A stretch of DNA of 64,000 nucleotides from Nitrosomonas sp. (GTDB lineage: Bacteria; Pseudomonadota; Gammaproteobacteria; Burkholderiales; Nitrosomonadaceae). Positions 49,433 to 58,566 of the stretch are shown here, one piece after another (the first letter of the stretch is position 1; the number at the start of each line of letters is the position of its first letter). Under the pieces are notes generated by a model. That model saw only the letters and a program-made list of their open reading frames with translations. It had not been told where the DNA came from and ran no database searches. A program made the position numbers and the translations under genes. The stretch is from the NCBI GenBank assembly GCA_017984435.1, contig JAGNZK010000002.1:1-64000 (forward strand). The letters run 5' to 3'.

Positions 49433-50287
49433 TCAATGAATGGTTGGATCGGCTTCCCGAAATACCGCATCAATCGCCAGTGCATCGAAGCGATACTCGT
49501 GGTTACACATGTCATCGTTAATGATGACTTCGCCAAATTCTTTCAGGATTGAATTCACTTCCTCACGTCCGAGTGAATGCAACATGGCATAAATCTTTGC
49601 CGGATTATCATGGCAGCCATAATGCACGGTTTGCGGATCAAAGATGCGGATGGTTTCTTCATAAAACAGGCGAGTCAGTATTTCTTCAGCTGCCAAACCC
49701 AATAATGTTTGATCATGAATCGTCGCAGCCAGTGCTTCGGCACGTGCCCAACCGTCAGTGTCGTGTTGATCGGCAGCCGGCAGTTTTTGTAGCAGTAAGC
49801 CAAAGGCGGTTTGATGGGTGGTGATCAGGAAAAGACGTGATGGTAGTTGTTCGGATTGCTTAAAATAATGTTCAAATATCTCAGCGATATTGTGACCATC
49901 AAGCGGTACGATGCTTTGGTAGGATTCGCGCATCGATGGCATATCCAATGTAAATAGCAATTGGCCATGGCCGAGTAATTCTGATATCGGTTGTGGCTCG
50001 ATATGTGGTATACATTTCGCCATCCCCCGTATATGCAGACTTTCATTACAGTCGAGCACCAACATGGAAACCGGACCATTGCCATTCAATTGAATGGTCA
50101 GGCGCCCGGCTTGTTTCAGATTATCACCCAGCAGTAATGTGGTTGCGCTCATTTCACCCAGTAATTGGATCACCGGTTGTGGGTAATTGCGGCCTGCTAA
50201 CATTTGTTGCCATACCGAGTCGAGGTGCACCACGGCACCGCGTATATCCAGATTTTCCAGAAGGAAACGTTGTACGTAGTTATTCAT
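49433..50287 (-). CDS. hslO: Hsp33-family chaperone with incomplete redox switch
   Basis: Hsp33 is a redox-controlled holdase. The 284-residue length and blocks such as LGDNLKQAGRLTIQLNGNGP and LHSLGREEVNSIL place it firmly in the family. The zinc centre normally has four Cys, CxC and CxxC. Here these are Cys225-His-Asp227 and Asp258-Asp-Met-Cys261, so only two Cys remain. Activation by disulfide formation as in E. coli should be impaired or altered. The ATG at 50287 is chosen because GGAGG precedes it; an in-frame upstream start at 50308 is less likely. Confidence 0.92.
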   Translation of the reverse strand: MNNYVQRFLLENLDIRGAVVHLDSVWQQMLAGRNYPQPVIQLLGEMSATTLLLGDNLKQAGRLTIQLNGNGPVSMLVLDCNESLHIRGMAKCIPHIEPQPISELLGHGQLLFTLDMPSMRESYQSIVPLDGHNIAEIFEHYFKQSEQLPSRLFLITTHQTAFGLLLQKLPAADQHDTDGWARAEALAATIHDQTLLGLAAEEILTRLFYEETIRIFDPQTVHYGCHDNPAKIYAMLHSLGREEVNSILKEFGEVIINDDMCNHEYRFDALAIDAVFREADPTIH

Positions 50288-50508
50288 TAATACCTCCGTT
50301 GAATTCATCGACTATCAGGACCGCATTATAGATGATTGTGCGGTTATGCCTAACCAGGTGAGTTAAGTCATAATGTAGCGCGACCTTATAAAACAGGCTG
50401 GCGCGTATTGGATGCCCATTGTGAAATAATGAGTTGAGTGCGGGTAATCCCTTTGTTAGTATGCGGTTATATAGGGTATAAAATCGCTATTTTTAACCTG
50501 AGAACACC

Positions 50509-50709
50509 ATGCAGCAACTACTAATTACGCTCGGTATTTTATTGTTATTACTCGGTATCGTATGGCCTTGGCTTGCGCAATTGCTATTGGGGCGTCTGCC
50601 GGGTGATATCCATATTGAGCGCGAGAATTTCAGCTTTCATTTTCCATTGATAACCGGTTTGCTGATATCTATCGTATTGTCGCTAATACTGTGGTGGATG
50701 CGTAAATAA
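50509..50709 (+). CDS. DUF2905 small membrane protein
   Basis: A 66-residue protein with two transmembrane helices (about 3-26 and 46-64) joined by LLGRLPGDIHIERENFSFHFPL, the conserved DUF2905 signature. The function is unknown. A ruv-locus neighbourhood is common elsewhere but not here. The 221-base gap before it is the divergent promoter region with hslO. Confidence 0.9.
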   Translation: MQQLLITLGILLLLLGIVWPWLAQLLLGRLPGDIHIERENFSFHFPLITGLLISIVLSLILWWMRK

Positions 50710-50864
50710 GTCTGCTGCCTGTTAGTGGTAGTAGATTGTTTTATGTCCAATAAAATTTGTTATTGACAGTGACTACAAGCAATTCTAATTTGGCTATAAT
50801 CATCAGGCTTTAGGTTATTCAAAGTATAAGAATTATCAGTTTTTAATTTTAAAGGGAGAGAAAT

Positions 50865-51257
50865 ATGAGTATGGAAAGTGAAATTAGAACGCGATTCGGG
50901 GGGTTCTGGAATTCTCTCATTTTGCTTTTTGTGATTGTTATTTGCCTGCGTTTCTCGAGTCTGGAGTTAGCTGCAGAAAGCTTAGCAGAAAGAATTCATT
51001 GTGCAATACACTTGTTTATGGGATGTGTGGCAGCCGGTGTGCTACTGGGGATATTAAAAATATTTCTGGCATTTTCCAATCAGACTTATACGCGTGCGCC
51101 GGCATCAGCAAATTTTGCATTGGGCCTTAAATATGGCATCGTGGGTGGCGGCTTATTGATTCTTATGGTCGGCATTCTGCAATTGAATAATTTCCTGGGC
51201 GTGTTCCAGCCTATGGTTAATGGGTTATTAGCAAAACTAACCGCTATTTTTGCATAG
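50865..51257 (+). CDS. hypothetical three-helix membrane protein
   Basis: A 130-residue protein preceded by a good GGGAGAG ribosome-binding site. Hydrophobic segments lie at about 14-33, 45-70 and 87-108; a polar TYTRAPASANF loop joins the second and third. I recognise no family. It converges with the Rh channel gene and shares a terminator with it. Confidence 0.75.
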   Translation: MSMESEIRTRFGGFWNSLILLFVIVICLRFSSLELAAESLAERIHCAIHLFMGCVAAGVLLGILKIFLAFSNQTYTRAPASANFALGLKYGIVGGGLLILMVGILQLNNFLGVFQPMVNGLLAKLTAIFA

Positions 51258-51259
51258 AA

Positions 51260-51296
51260 TCAGATCAGGGTCGGCATACTACCGACCCTGATCTGA
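51260..51296. terminator. convergent terminator hairpin
   Basis: CAGATCAGGGTCGG at 51261-51274 pairs exactly with 51282-51295 around a CATACTA loop, with one more T-A pair outside, giving 15 bp. It sits between the stops of the converging genes at 51257 and 51299. T runs are weak on both sides, but the position and stem strength support termination. Confidence 0.75.
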
Positions 51297-51298
51297 AT

Positions 51299-52675
51299 TT
51301 AATGCTGAGGTTCCGGTTTTTCTTCAGTACTTGACGCTTGTACTGCCGTAATTTTTCCTTCCAAAGTGACAATGCGAGCTTCCAGCCTCGCCACCAGTGC
51401 CTTTGTTTCAGGTGATTCGACCGGAGCTTGTGGTTTTACAGTAGCGGCGCGAGTTTCCAGAACCTCCACGCGCGTTTGTAATTGTTCCGGTAGATCTTCT
51501 TTCTCAGGTCCTGCCAGATGCGTAAATTCAACACTGTCTTCATAAGGCTCGCGCGTAGTGCCGGTCGCTTTGACGACGGCGCCAGCGATCAAACCACCCA
51601 CAATGGCAATGACGAGGGTTATGACGATACCGTTAAATTGAGCGATGGCAATGCCGGGAACGACCAGGAAAGCGCTGAGACCGCCTAATAATCCGGGCAT
51701 TCCGTGCAGATTGTGAACGCCGCAGGTATCAATGATTTTGAATTTTGATTCTAACAGGGGTTGCAGGAAAACATAACCTAGAACAGAGAGTGCGCCAGCC
51801 AATAAGCCGATACCAAATGCACCGGTTGGCGATACAACATCACAGACGGAACCAATAGCGACACCGCCTGCCAACGCCGCATTGGCCATGTCGACCATGG
51901 ATGTTTTGCCATGGTGCAACTTGGAGCTGAGGAAATAAGTGGCGATGGTGGCGCCTGATAACGCAAGTAATGTATTGACCACAGTCTGCGGCATATTTTC
52001 TAGAGGAACTAATGCCGTAGCAAAACTTGGCCAGAATATCCAGAGGACCATTGAACCCAACATGGCGAAGCGATCTGACGTATGATCCGATTCGATCGGC
52101 TTGCTGCGTTGATAGGCCGTGGTCAGAACAATGGACATGCTGAGTCCGAAATACGCACCAAACGCATGAATAACAATGGAGCCGGCTGTATCTTTAAATC
52201 CAGTGGTATATCCGAACGCATCATCAAGCACGATCCATTCATTCAACAGATAGAGTGGAACAACTAAGAGCGCTAGTAATGCATACTGGAAAACGCGAAG
52301 GCGCCCCAATACAGCACCCATGGCAATTAACGCCGTTGCAACGGATAACTCGGCGAATAGTAATGAATCCAGCGTATGCGGCGATAATTGGTGTCCGAAA
52401 ATACCATTTGCGCGCAGCAGAATATAGAGAGGAAGCCCGACGGCGACGACCAGATAGGTTCCGGTTACGGCGCCAAACCCATAACGACGAACAAATACCA
52501 TGAGAAAACCAAAACCGACCAGTAACATGGTCAGGATGTTGATGATGTAATTATACTTAGAGACTATTTGTGCTTCACTTAAAGCCGGTGCAGCTTCGGC
52601 ATTTACCCAACTACTGAAACTTAGGAGAAACAGACTGATTGCTCCTGGCAATATAAAGCTAAAGCTTTTCTTCAT
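51299..52675 (-). CDS. Rh50-type (Rhesus) ammonia channel with coiled-coil tail
   Basis: Trimeric channel for NH3/NH4+ (and possibly CO2) in the inner membrane. A signal peptide (about 1-26) precedes 11 or so helices. Rh-type rather than Amt-type motifs are FWPSF near residue 214, HAFGAYFGL with pore His170, and DTCGVHNLHGMPG with pore His324. Residues ~386-458 form an added hydrophilic tail whose Leu/Ile/Val residues at 427, 431, 435, 438, 442 and 445 suggest a short coiled coil. Rh50 is otherwise known in Nitrosomonas europaea, which supports an ammonia-oxidising host. Confidence 0.92.
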   Translation of the reverse strand: MKKSFSFILPGAISLFLLSFSSWVNAEAAPALSEAQIVSKYNYIINILTMLLVGFGFLMVFVRRYGFGAVTGTYLVVAVGLPLYILLRANGIFGHQLSPHTLDSLLFAELSVATALIAMGAVLGRLRVFQYALLALLVVPLYLLNEWIVLDDAFGYTTGFKDTAGSIVIHAFGAYFGLSMSIVLTTAYQRSKPIESDHTSDRFAMLGSMVLWIFWPSFATALVPLENMPQTVVNTLLALSGATIATYFLSSKLHHGKTSMVDMANAALAGGVAIGSVCDVVSPTGAFGIGLLAGALSVLGYVFLQPLLESKFKIIDTCGVHNLHGMPGLLGGLSAFLVVPGIAIAQFNGIVITLVIAIVGGLIAGAVVKATGTTREPYEDSVEFTHLAGPEKEDLPEQLQTRVEVLETRAATVKPQAPVESPETKALVARLEARIVTLEGKITAVQASSTEEKPEPQH

Positions 52676-52965
52676 GTGATTCTTCCTTATTCTAGTGATT
52701 TCTAGGGTTATTCCTCAACGAGACCCAGAGGAAAGGGACGTGGCTAACAAGCAGATTGCCCCCGGACAGAGTGTGAACTCTAATTACCATAAAAACAATA
52801 GGGGTTATGTAACTAGTGATTATTAAACTTGTGAACCAGAAATAATGCTTGGCTGGTATCTGTGTTAATGGATATATGGATCGAGGATAGTGTGCAGTTA
52901 AGGAATGATTATGTTGTGATGGAAATTGGTCAAGGCGAATGATGGCAAAATCCGGCCTATCGCGG

Positions 52966-53478
52966 CTAACGATATATGCTGCGATGCATGCCTGCTTTTA
53001 AAGCCTGAATGGCTTCTTCAGGACTGCTAACGATTTGCCGGTGTGGACAGAAGATGTTTTTTGAAAGTTCACCTTGGGCATAAAATTGCCGGACAAAGTC
53101 GAGTCTTTGCCATTCGGATACGCGGGGTTGTGCCCAGGTTTTATCATCTCGTCCTAAGGCATATACTTTTCTTTCACGGGTGGCGCAACGGATGCCTTCA
53201 TAGCTGACATTCAGAGCGCCTGTAGACGATTTGATTACCAAACTAAAACGAATAACGCCATCTTCACCGATCTTGATAGAGGTTGTATCAACCAGATATT
53301 GATTGCTAGTGGCAGAACCCGCATCGAATGCCATCAGGTTTTTTGCATCCGGATAAGCAGGGAGTTGTGTTAACTGCTCGACCCATGGCTTATCGCTTTC
53401 AAATTCATCTTTGAACGGTTTGCCAGCACAGGCAAGCAGCAACAATGTGCAGATCAGAGCAAGCGATGCTCGTTTCAT
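52966..53478 (-). CDS. CNP1-like lipoprotein
   Basis: A 170-residue putative lipoprotein with the lipobox LLLLAC (Cys17). The mature part has KPWVEQLTQLPAYPD, VVIKSSTGALNVSYEGIRC-like blocks and the C-terminal FCPHRQIVSSPEEAIQALKAG, matching the CNP1-like family of betaproteobacteria; function unknown. Its ATG overlaps the stop of the upstream Fe-S/DUF3501 gene by 4 bases, so translation is probably coupled. Confidence 0.85.
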   Translation of the reverse strand: MKRASLALICTLLLLACAGKPFKDEFESDKPWVEQLTQLPAYPDAKNLMAFDAGSATSNQYLVDTTSIKIGEDGVIRFSLVIKSSTGALNVSYEGIRCATRERKVYALGRDDKTWAQPRVSEWQRLDFVRQFYAQGELSKNIFCPHRQIVSSPEEAIQALKAGMHRSIYR

Positions 53479-55463
53479 GCTGTGGATAAATCCTTCAATA
53501 AGGATGCACGAATACCGGCATCAACAATATCCATTGATGCCTGATAGGCAGGGTGATCGGCGCCCATACTTAGTGTTGCGCCCTGATGCACTGACTGAAT
53601 CATTTCTGAGGTGAGTTCAAAGCGTAAGAAGTGAACGGATGAAGTTTTTTCGCTGTTTTCCCGTTCCAGATCTTCATCTGCAATCGCGTAGACCGGCGCA
53701 TGTCCGGCTACTCTGACCCATACTTTATCTTCTATGCCGATTAGGGTGGCCAGCTTGGCGGCACGTATCGCCGGATCCGTATATTCGATCATCATCGTGG
53801 CTTTCCAATTGTGGCCATCCGGAATCAAGGGCGTATAGGTTTCAAGTTCGTGAACGATTTCTTCTTCCTGAAAAATACGTTCTACATGCAACATTTCCTG
53901 GATTTGGTAGCGAACTGTCAATGCATCTTCGAAGATCAGTATGATATTTTCTCCCAGGAGGATTTTGCGTGTTTTTTTATGTGCGATGACTTGGGCGCGA
54001 AAATCCTTGCGTATTTTGGCATAGGCTTCCAATGTCAGCAGACTGTCACGGGTTATTGAGGTCATGTATTTTTCACCTGGTTGAGTGGTGCCGATAATTG
54101 GTTGATCGGGATCAATCGCTGTTTGAGGATCGGTGTGTTCACCATACGCCATGTGTAATAAAGTGAGCGGATGTAATTTTTGCGCCTTACTTACACCGAT
54201 ACCTTGTTCGATATGTCGTGCAGCGATCGCGCAATCTGAACTGATATAGTCCGGATCGGATGCGGCCATTTGTTTGAAAACCGGGCGACCGATTTTCATG
54301 GAATCGGCGAAGTGCTCGCTTTTTACTCCCCAGGTACCGTCATGACCTGAGCAGCGCTCTACAGTGGTAATCGTGGTATCCGGGATAAGTTGCAGGATGT
54401 CGCGGGTTTTTTTTCCGATATTTTGCACACGCTGATGACAGGGAATATGATAAGCCACCTTACCCAGCGATTTCTTGAAATTTGTTTTAAGTAAATTATC
54501 CTGTTTTCTTAAGGACAGGTATTCGAACGGATCAAACATGGCGGCAGCGACTGTTTGAACTGCTTCCTCATCGGGAAACATCAGCGGTAATTCCTGCTTG
54601 TACATCAATGTGCAGGAAGGTACTGCAGAGAGAATGGCGTACCCTGCTTGCGCCAGTTTGAGTAAATGAGGGATATTTTCATTTTTAAGTTTTTCCACCG
54701 CTTCCAGGTCACCCAACTCAAGTTTTGGCATGCCGCAGCAGGCTTCCTTTTCCACCAAACAGGCCGGAATTTCATTATGTTCCAGTATCTTTAGTAAGTC
54801 GTGACCGATACCTGGCTCGTTATAATTAATATAGCAGGTGGCATAAATGGCAACTTTTCCGGGCGTGCGAGCACCATTTTTTACTGCAAAAGTATCGTTG
54901 GGTTTGGCGCTTGAGCGAAATTTCTGCGCGGTATATTCAGGCAATTTTCTATCCGCATGAATGCCAAGCATACTATCCATTAACTTGCGTGTGGCCGGTG
55001 CTTTATTAATGGTATTTACTGTTTGCACTACCACTGGAATCGTGGCAAGTTTGCCCATCAAGTCGGTACTGGACAATAACTTATCGCGAAAACCCGCGCC
55101 CTGGTTTTTATATTTGACCGTTTTAGCTCGCAGCATCAAATGCGGAAAATCAATATTCCATTCGTGAGGCGGCACATAGGGACATTTAGTCATAAAACAC
55201 ATGTCGCACAGATAGCAGCGGTCTACTACCTCCCAGAGCTGGTTTTTATTAACACCATCCAATTCTCCGCTAGTGCCTTCATCGATTAGATCAAACAAGC
55301 GCGGAAAAGCGGTGCACAGATTGACGCAGCGACGGCATCCATGACAAATATCGAAAACCCGCTCCATTTCCTGGAATAAGCTGGTTTCATTATGAAAGTC
55401 AGGATTTTTCCAGTCGATGGGATGGCGTTTCGGTGCTTCAAGACTGCCTTCACGAGTAGACAT
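53475..55463 (-). CDS. GlpC-like Fe-S oxidoreductase fused to DUF3501
   Basis: A 662-residue fusion. Residues 1-~460 resemble GlpC/heterodisulfide-reductase-D proteins: two [4Fe-4S] motifs (Cys40, 43, 46, 50 and Cys83, 86, 89, 94) and two Cys-rich CCG-type domains (EKEACCGMPK; VERCSGHDGTWG). Residues 467-662 are a complete DUF3501 domain (MTSITRDSLLTLEAYAK, RYQIQEMLHVERIF, VYAIADEDLERE). These are usually two adjacent genes. The DUF3501 Met467 is kept and preceded by a GGTGAAA-like site, so internal initiation is conceivable. A rubrerythrin gene lies upstream, the usual partner, pointing to peroxide detoxification. Confidence 0.9.
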   Translation of the reverse strand: MSTREGSLEAPKRHPIDWKNPDFHNETSLFQEMERVFDICHGCRRCVNLCTAFPRLFDLIDEGTSGELDGVNKNQLWEVVDRCYLCDMCFMTKCPYVPPHEWNIDFPHLMLRAKTVKYKNQGAGFRDKLLSSTDLMGKLATIPVVVQTVNTINKAPATRKLMDSMLGIHADRKLPEYTAQKFRSSAKPNDTFAVKNGARTPGKVAIYATCYINYNEPGIGHDLLKILEHNEIPACLVEKEACCGMPKLELGDLEAVEKLKNENIPHLLKLAQAGYAILSAVPSCTLMYKQELPLMFPDEEAVQTVAAAMFDPFEYLSLRKQDNLLKTNFKKSLGKVAYHIPCHQRVQNIGKKTRDILQLIPDTTITTVERCSGHDGTWGVKSEHFADSMKIGRPVFKQMAASDPDYISSDCAIAARHIEQGIGVSKAQKLHPLTLLHMAYGEHTDPQTAIDPDQPIIGTTQPGEKYMTSITRDSLLTLEAYAKIRKDFRAQVIAHKKTRKILLGENIILIFEDALTVRYQIQEMLHVERIFQEEEIVHELETYTPLIPDGHNWKATMMIEYTDPAIRAAKLATLIGIEDKVWVRVAGHAPVYAIADEDLERENSEKTSSVHFLRFELTSEMIQSVHQGATLSMGADHPAYQASMDIVDAGIRASLLKDLSTA

Positions 55464-55589
55464 AGATAAGTTTTGGCGCGTAGAAAATTTATTGAATCGA
55501 GAAACAATGGGGTTTAGCCAGAGCTATATCTCTGTAGTAAACCCCAATAGCTTTATGTAAGCGTGATCTTACCTTGTCACTGTAGCCAA

Positions 55590-56009
55590 TTAATCAGCTA
55601 GACTATCCAGTGCACGTTGGAAGCGGTTGGCGTGAGAGCGCTCAGCCTTGGCGAGTGTTTCAAACCAGTCGGCGATTTCATCAAATCCTTCATCGCGCGC
55701 AGTTTTCGCCATACCTGGATACATATCGGTATATTCGTGTGTTTCACCTGCAATGGCGGTTTTCAGATTATCACGGGAAGCACCAAAAGGCATGCCGGTA
55801 GCCGGATCGCCACAGTTTTCCAAATGTTCCAGATGGCCGTGTGCATGACCGGTTTCTCCCTCTGCGGTAGAACGAAATACAGCAGCGACGTCATTTTGTC
55901 CTTCCACGTCGGCTTTAGCTGCAAAATATAAATAACGGCGATTGGCTTGAGATTCACCGGCAAAAGCGGCTTTTAGATTTCCTTCAGTTTTAGATCCTTT
56001 CAGTTCCAT
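55590..56009 (-). CDS. rubrerythrin, short form without rubredoxin domain
   Basis: A 139-residue ferritin-like diiron protein. Iron ligands are seen in [34 protein letters not shown] and AERSHANRF. Classical rubrerythrins add a C-terminal rubredoxin-like FeS4 domain; this one ends at the four-helix bundle, so electrons must come from another protein. The Fe-S/DUF3501 fusion 126 bases downstream is the likely candidate. A strong AAGGAG precedes the ATG. Confidence 0.92.
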   Translation of the reverse strand: MELKGSKTEGNLKAAFAGESQANRRYLYFAAKADVEGQNDVAAVFRSTAEGETGHAHGHLEHLENCGDPATGMPFGASRDNLKTAIAGETHEYTDMYPGMAKTARDEGFDEIADWFETLAKAERSHANRFQRALDSLAD

Positions 56010-56413
56010 TGTTTTCTCCTTTTTAACATCACAAGTTTAAATATATTTATTATTAACCATACCAAAGATAACTGAGATTAACCGAGAAACAAGGGCATGC
56101 AGTGATGGTTTTGCATCTTGCCAAAGTTTTCTGCAATTTGATCAAGTATGGCGAGTGCATAAAATACAAAGTTTAATGCGTGCAAGGAGACTATCGAAGG
56201 GTGCAGAGATTGTCAACTATTCGCCACGTTTCGCTCGGATTTGAATGGATGAGTGCATTGAGCATAGTTGTTGATATGAGAGTTATCGGAGGAGCATCGT
56301 AATACTATGTATTTTTCCTGGATATTATTAAAAAGTTTGAGATGTGGCGGCATGGTATGGTGTAATTCGTTATTTTTCTTGAGCCCTCTTAAAATAATCC
56401 ATGGAATATCGCA

Positions 56414-56698
56414 ATGATTCAACCCACTGTCATCATTAATCAACATCGTAATACTGCGATAGTGGTTGCAACGAGCGGTAAGAATTTGTTGGTCATTAAA
56501 TTGGGTAAGGGGAAACTGACAGTGACGCCACTATCGTTGGAAAAAATTAGAGTTCAAGGTTATACAACGAGCGATTATCCACCAAAACTTGCCGCACAAT
56601 CTTACTTGCAACATGGTGCCGGTGTTAGTGATAGAGCGAAGAAATATCTTGAAAAAATTGCTTGTGGTGAGTTTTCTGATAGTTTGATATTCACCTGA
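56414..56698 (+). CDS. small hypothetical protein
   Basis: A 94-residue protein starting MIQPTVIINQHRNTAIVV, with beta-strand-like N-terminal half (NLLVIKLGKGKLTVTPLSLEK would be consecutive strands) and a helical C-terminal part. No family recognised. The gap before it (56010-56413, about 400 bases) contains the rubrerythrin promoter region and no other supported gene. Confidence 0.55.
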   Translation: MIQPTVIINQHRNTAIVVATSGKNLLVIKLGKGKLTVTPLSLEKIRVQGYTTSDYPPKLAAQSYLQHGAGVSDRAKKYLEKIACGEFSDSLIFT

Positions 56699-56789
56699 GG
56701 GGATGAAAAATAAGGTTTTTAACTGTATGGCATATTGCCAGTAGGGCTCGCGCAGTACACAGCCTTATACCAAACAGTTCTAGAAACTA

Positions 56790-57152
56790 TTAACGCATCC
56801 GTGCCTCAACAAAGGTTGTTTCACGGTTAAAATCATCCCAAATATAGTTTGGTTTAACAAAAGGTGTGGTAGGAATAAGGAAGGTTGCGATATCAAAAGC
56901 ACCACTTAATGAACGACCAACAGTATTGGCAATACCTGTCAGAAATCCGACAGTCATTCCGTGAATGACGCCATCTCGATTGCCGACGATTGTGATCGTT
57001 TTAGGTATTTCAACGACACCAGTAACTGCATTCGCAAGACCATTTCCAAGCTTCTCAACGACCTTGTCAGGATATTGATCTGCGAGTACTAAATTGGGGG
57101 TTACCAGAAACACGATGAAGACGGTAAATATCGTTTGAATGGTTTTTCTCAT
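56790..57152 (-). CDS. TIGR04073-type exosortase-system-associated protein
   Basis: A 120-residue exported protein with a signal peptide (about 1-25, ending VLA). The mature part has KLGNGLANAVTGVVEIPK, a Gly-rich VGFLTGIANTVGRSLSGAFD and a terminal proline-containing FLIPTTPF, the pattern of the TIGR04073 family found in genomes with PEP-CTERM/exosortase systems. No exosortase or PEP-CTERM protein is in this window. AAGGA precedes the ATG. Confidence 0.75.
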   Translation of the reverse strand: MRKTIQTIFTVFIVFLVTPNLVLADQYPDKVVEKLGNGLANAVTGVVEIPKTITIVGNRDGVIHGMTVGFLTGIANTVGRSLSGAFDIATFLIPTTPFVKPNYIWDDFNRETTFVEARMR

Positions 57153-57231
57153 TGTAAGTCCTTTAGTTATTAATAAAAAATTGATTGGATTGATACAATA
57201 TCCGACATGTATTTTATTTACTACGCAATTA

Positions 57232-57747
57232 TCATTTATTAGCAGGCTGTTGTTTTAGTAAGTTTGTGATTCTTCCTACTTCGCGTTCGATCTGGTTCTC
57301 TGGGTAATTTTGATTTACCAATTCCGCTCTAACTCGATAGGCCATTTCCAAAATGAGTAGATCCATGGTGTTTTTATCTCCCCTTTGTGATGCTTCCTGG
57401 TATTCCACCTGGAATCGATTGATGGCTGTCATCATGACGTCCTTATCAATGTTCATGCTGGATAGAACGGATTCCAGCTCATACTTCAAATTGCCGGATA
57501 GCAACGATTGCGAAGATTGGGAGTTTGTTTCAGGTTGATAAGGAAAATGTTTCTGTATTAAAACCGACGACATAATCAGTGCCACACCTGAACCCACGGT
57601 AACAACTACGAAATACCAGAGTTTATATTCCTTTCCTCGTAACTTGACGATGTTGATTCGCTGCATTCCAAACCAGGTATAAACAATTACGCCTGCAAGA
57701 AACAGAATGGCACCAAATGCCATGATGACGGGTACAATCGGATGCAC
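57232..57747 (-). CDS. hypothetical membrane protein
   Basis: A 171-residue protein with two N-terminal transmembrane helices (about 6-27 and 44-65) and a soluble helical C-terminal domain (about 85-171). The start is a GTG behind AGGAG. No family recognised. It is followed 79 bases later by the TIGR04073-type gene on the same strand, so the two may be co-transcribed. Confidence 0.7.
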   Translation of the reverse strand: MHPIVPVIMAFGAILFLAGVIVYTWFGMQRINIVKLRGKEYKLWYFVVVTVGSGVALIMSSVLIQKHFPYQPETNSQSSQSLLSGNLKYELESVLSSMNIDKDVMMTAINRFQVEYQEASQRGDKNTMDLLILEMAYRVRAELVNQNYPENQIEREVGRITNLLKQQPANK

Positions 57748-57985
57748 GGTTTACTCCTAATGTCTTATCTTAAATCTGGTTTGTGATTCGTGGAAAAATC
57801 AAATTGCTTGTATCAGATCATTTATGACGATCAATCAATGATCCTATGCAAATGTATATTTTAGCTTAATATGATACCTGAGTTATTGTCTGTTTGATAA
57901 GCGAGTTGATGATTGCAGTTCTGTATCGTTGTTTTAGATCAGCGATAATTTGAATACTGTAAACAGATTGGATTTGAGCATGTCG

Positions 57986-58270
57986 TAATATCCAGAGGCT
58001 TGCTATCAGCGTGTGGATAACGAGCCGCTAGGAAATTCATCGTGGAGGGGGGGGGGAGTACCCGGAGGTGGCGTTGTTTACAGGCAGGTCATTGGCGATT
58101 TACCGGAACCAGGCAACGTCAGTATGTTTGGATCTGTCGGCAAATGAACACATGCTGTCAGTCGTGGATGGTATCAATGGGTGTTTAATTACTTTCATGT
58201 TGTTCTCGCTTTATTGCTGATTATGGTGATCAATGGTTATGTAGAGCTTTTTATACGAACGGAATCCTGA
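57986..58270 (+). pseudogene. broken reading frame with G10 tract and internal TGA
   Basis: One frame is open for about 52 codons, stops at TGA 58145-58147, then continues open for 40 more codons to a TGA at 58268-58270. The second part encodes a plausible transmembrane segment (FHVVLALLLIMVINGYVEL). A run of ten G at 58047-58056 lies in the first part. There is no credible start codon with a ribosome-binding site. Probably the relic of a membrane-protein gene. The rest of the 57748-58566 gap is A+T-rich and shows nothing else but a 17-base palindrome at 58333-58349. Confidence 0.35.
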
Positions 58271-58566
58271 ATGAATCTAATATGCGTACCTTTCTACCGA
58301 CTTTGAAAAATGCTGAAGATAATTTACACGTAGTATTGGTATACAATACCCATACTATTTGAACAATCAACTCTGACATGATTTAAATTTTGTAAGTTCC
58401 AATAAGGTTCCAACATCGTATCGCTTTAAATCTAAACAGTGCTGAGAATTGATCACCGCCGCAAAATCTGAATAGAAAGAAGTACCCTATTAATAAACAG
58501 AGTTGTTGTCGATGAATTTTTGGTAGGCCGGTAAGCTTACTTATTATATTTTAGGAGAAAATTAGA

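Noticed and set aside
49291-49521. Plus-strand frame of 76 codons with a hydrophobic start
   Set aside because: It runs antisense into the well-supported hslO gene and has no ribosome-binding site.
56213-56446. Minus-strand frame of 77 codons upstream of the rubrerythrin gene
   Set aside because: No ribosome-binding site or domain, and it overlaps the start of the better-supported gene at 56414.
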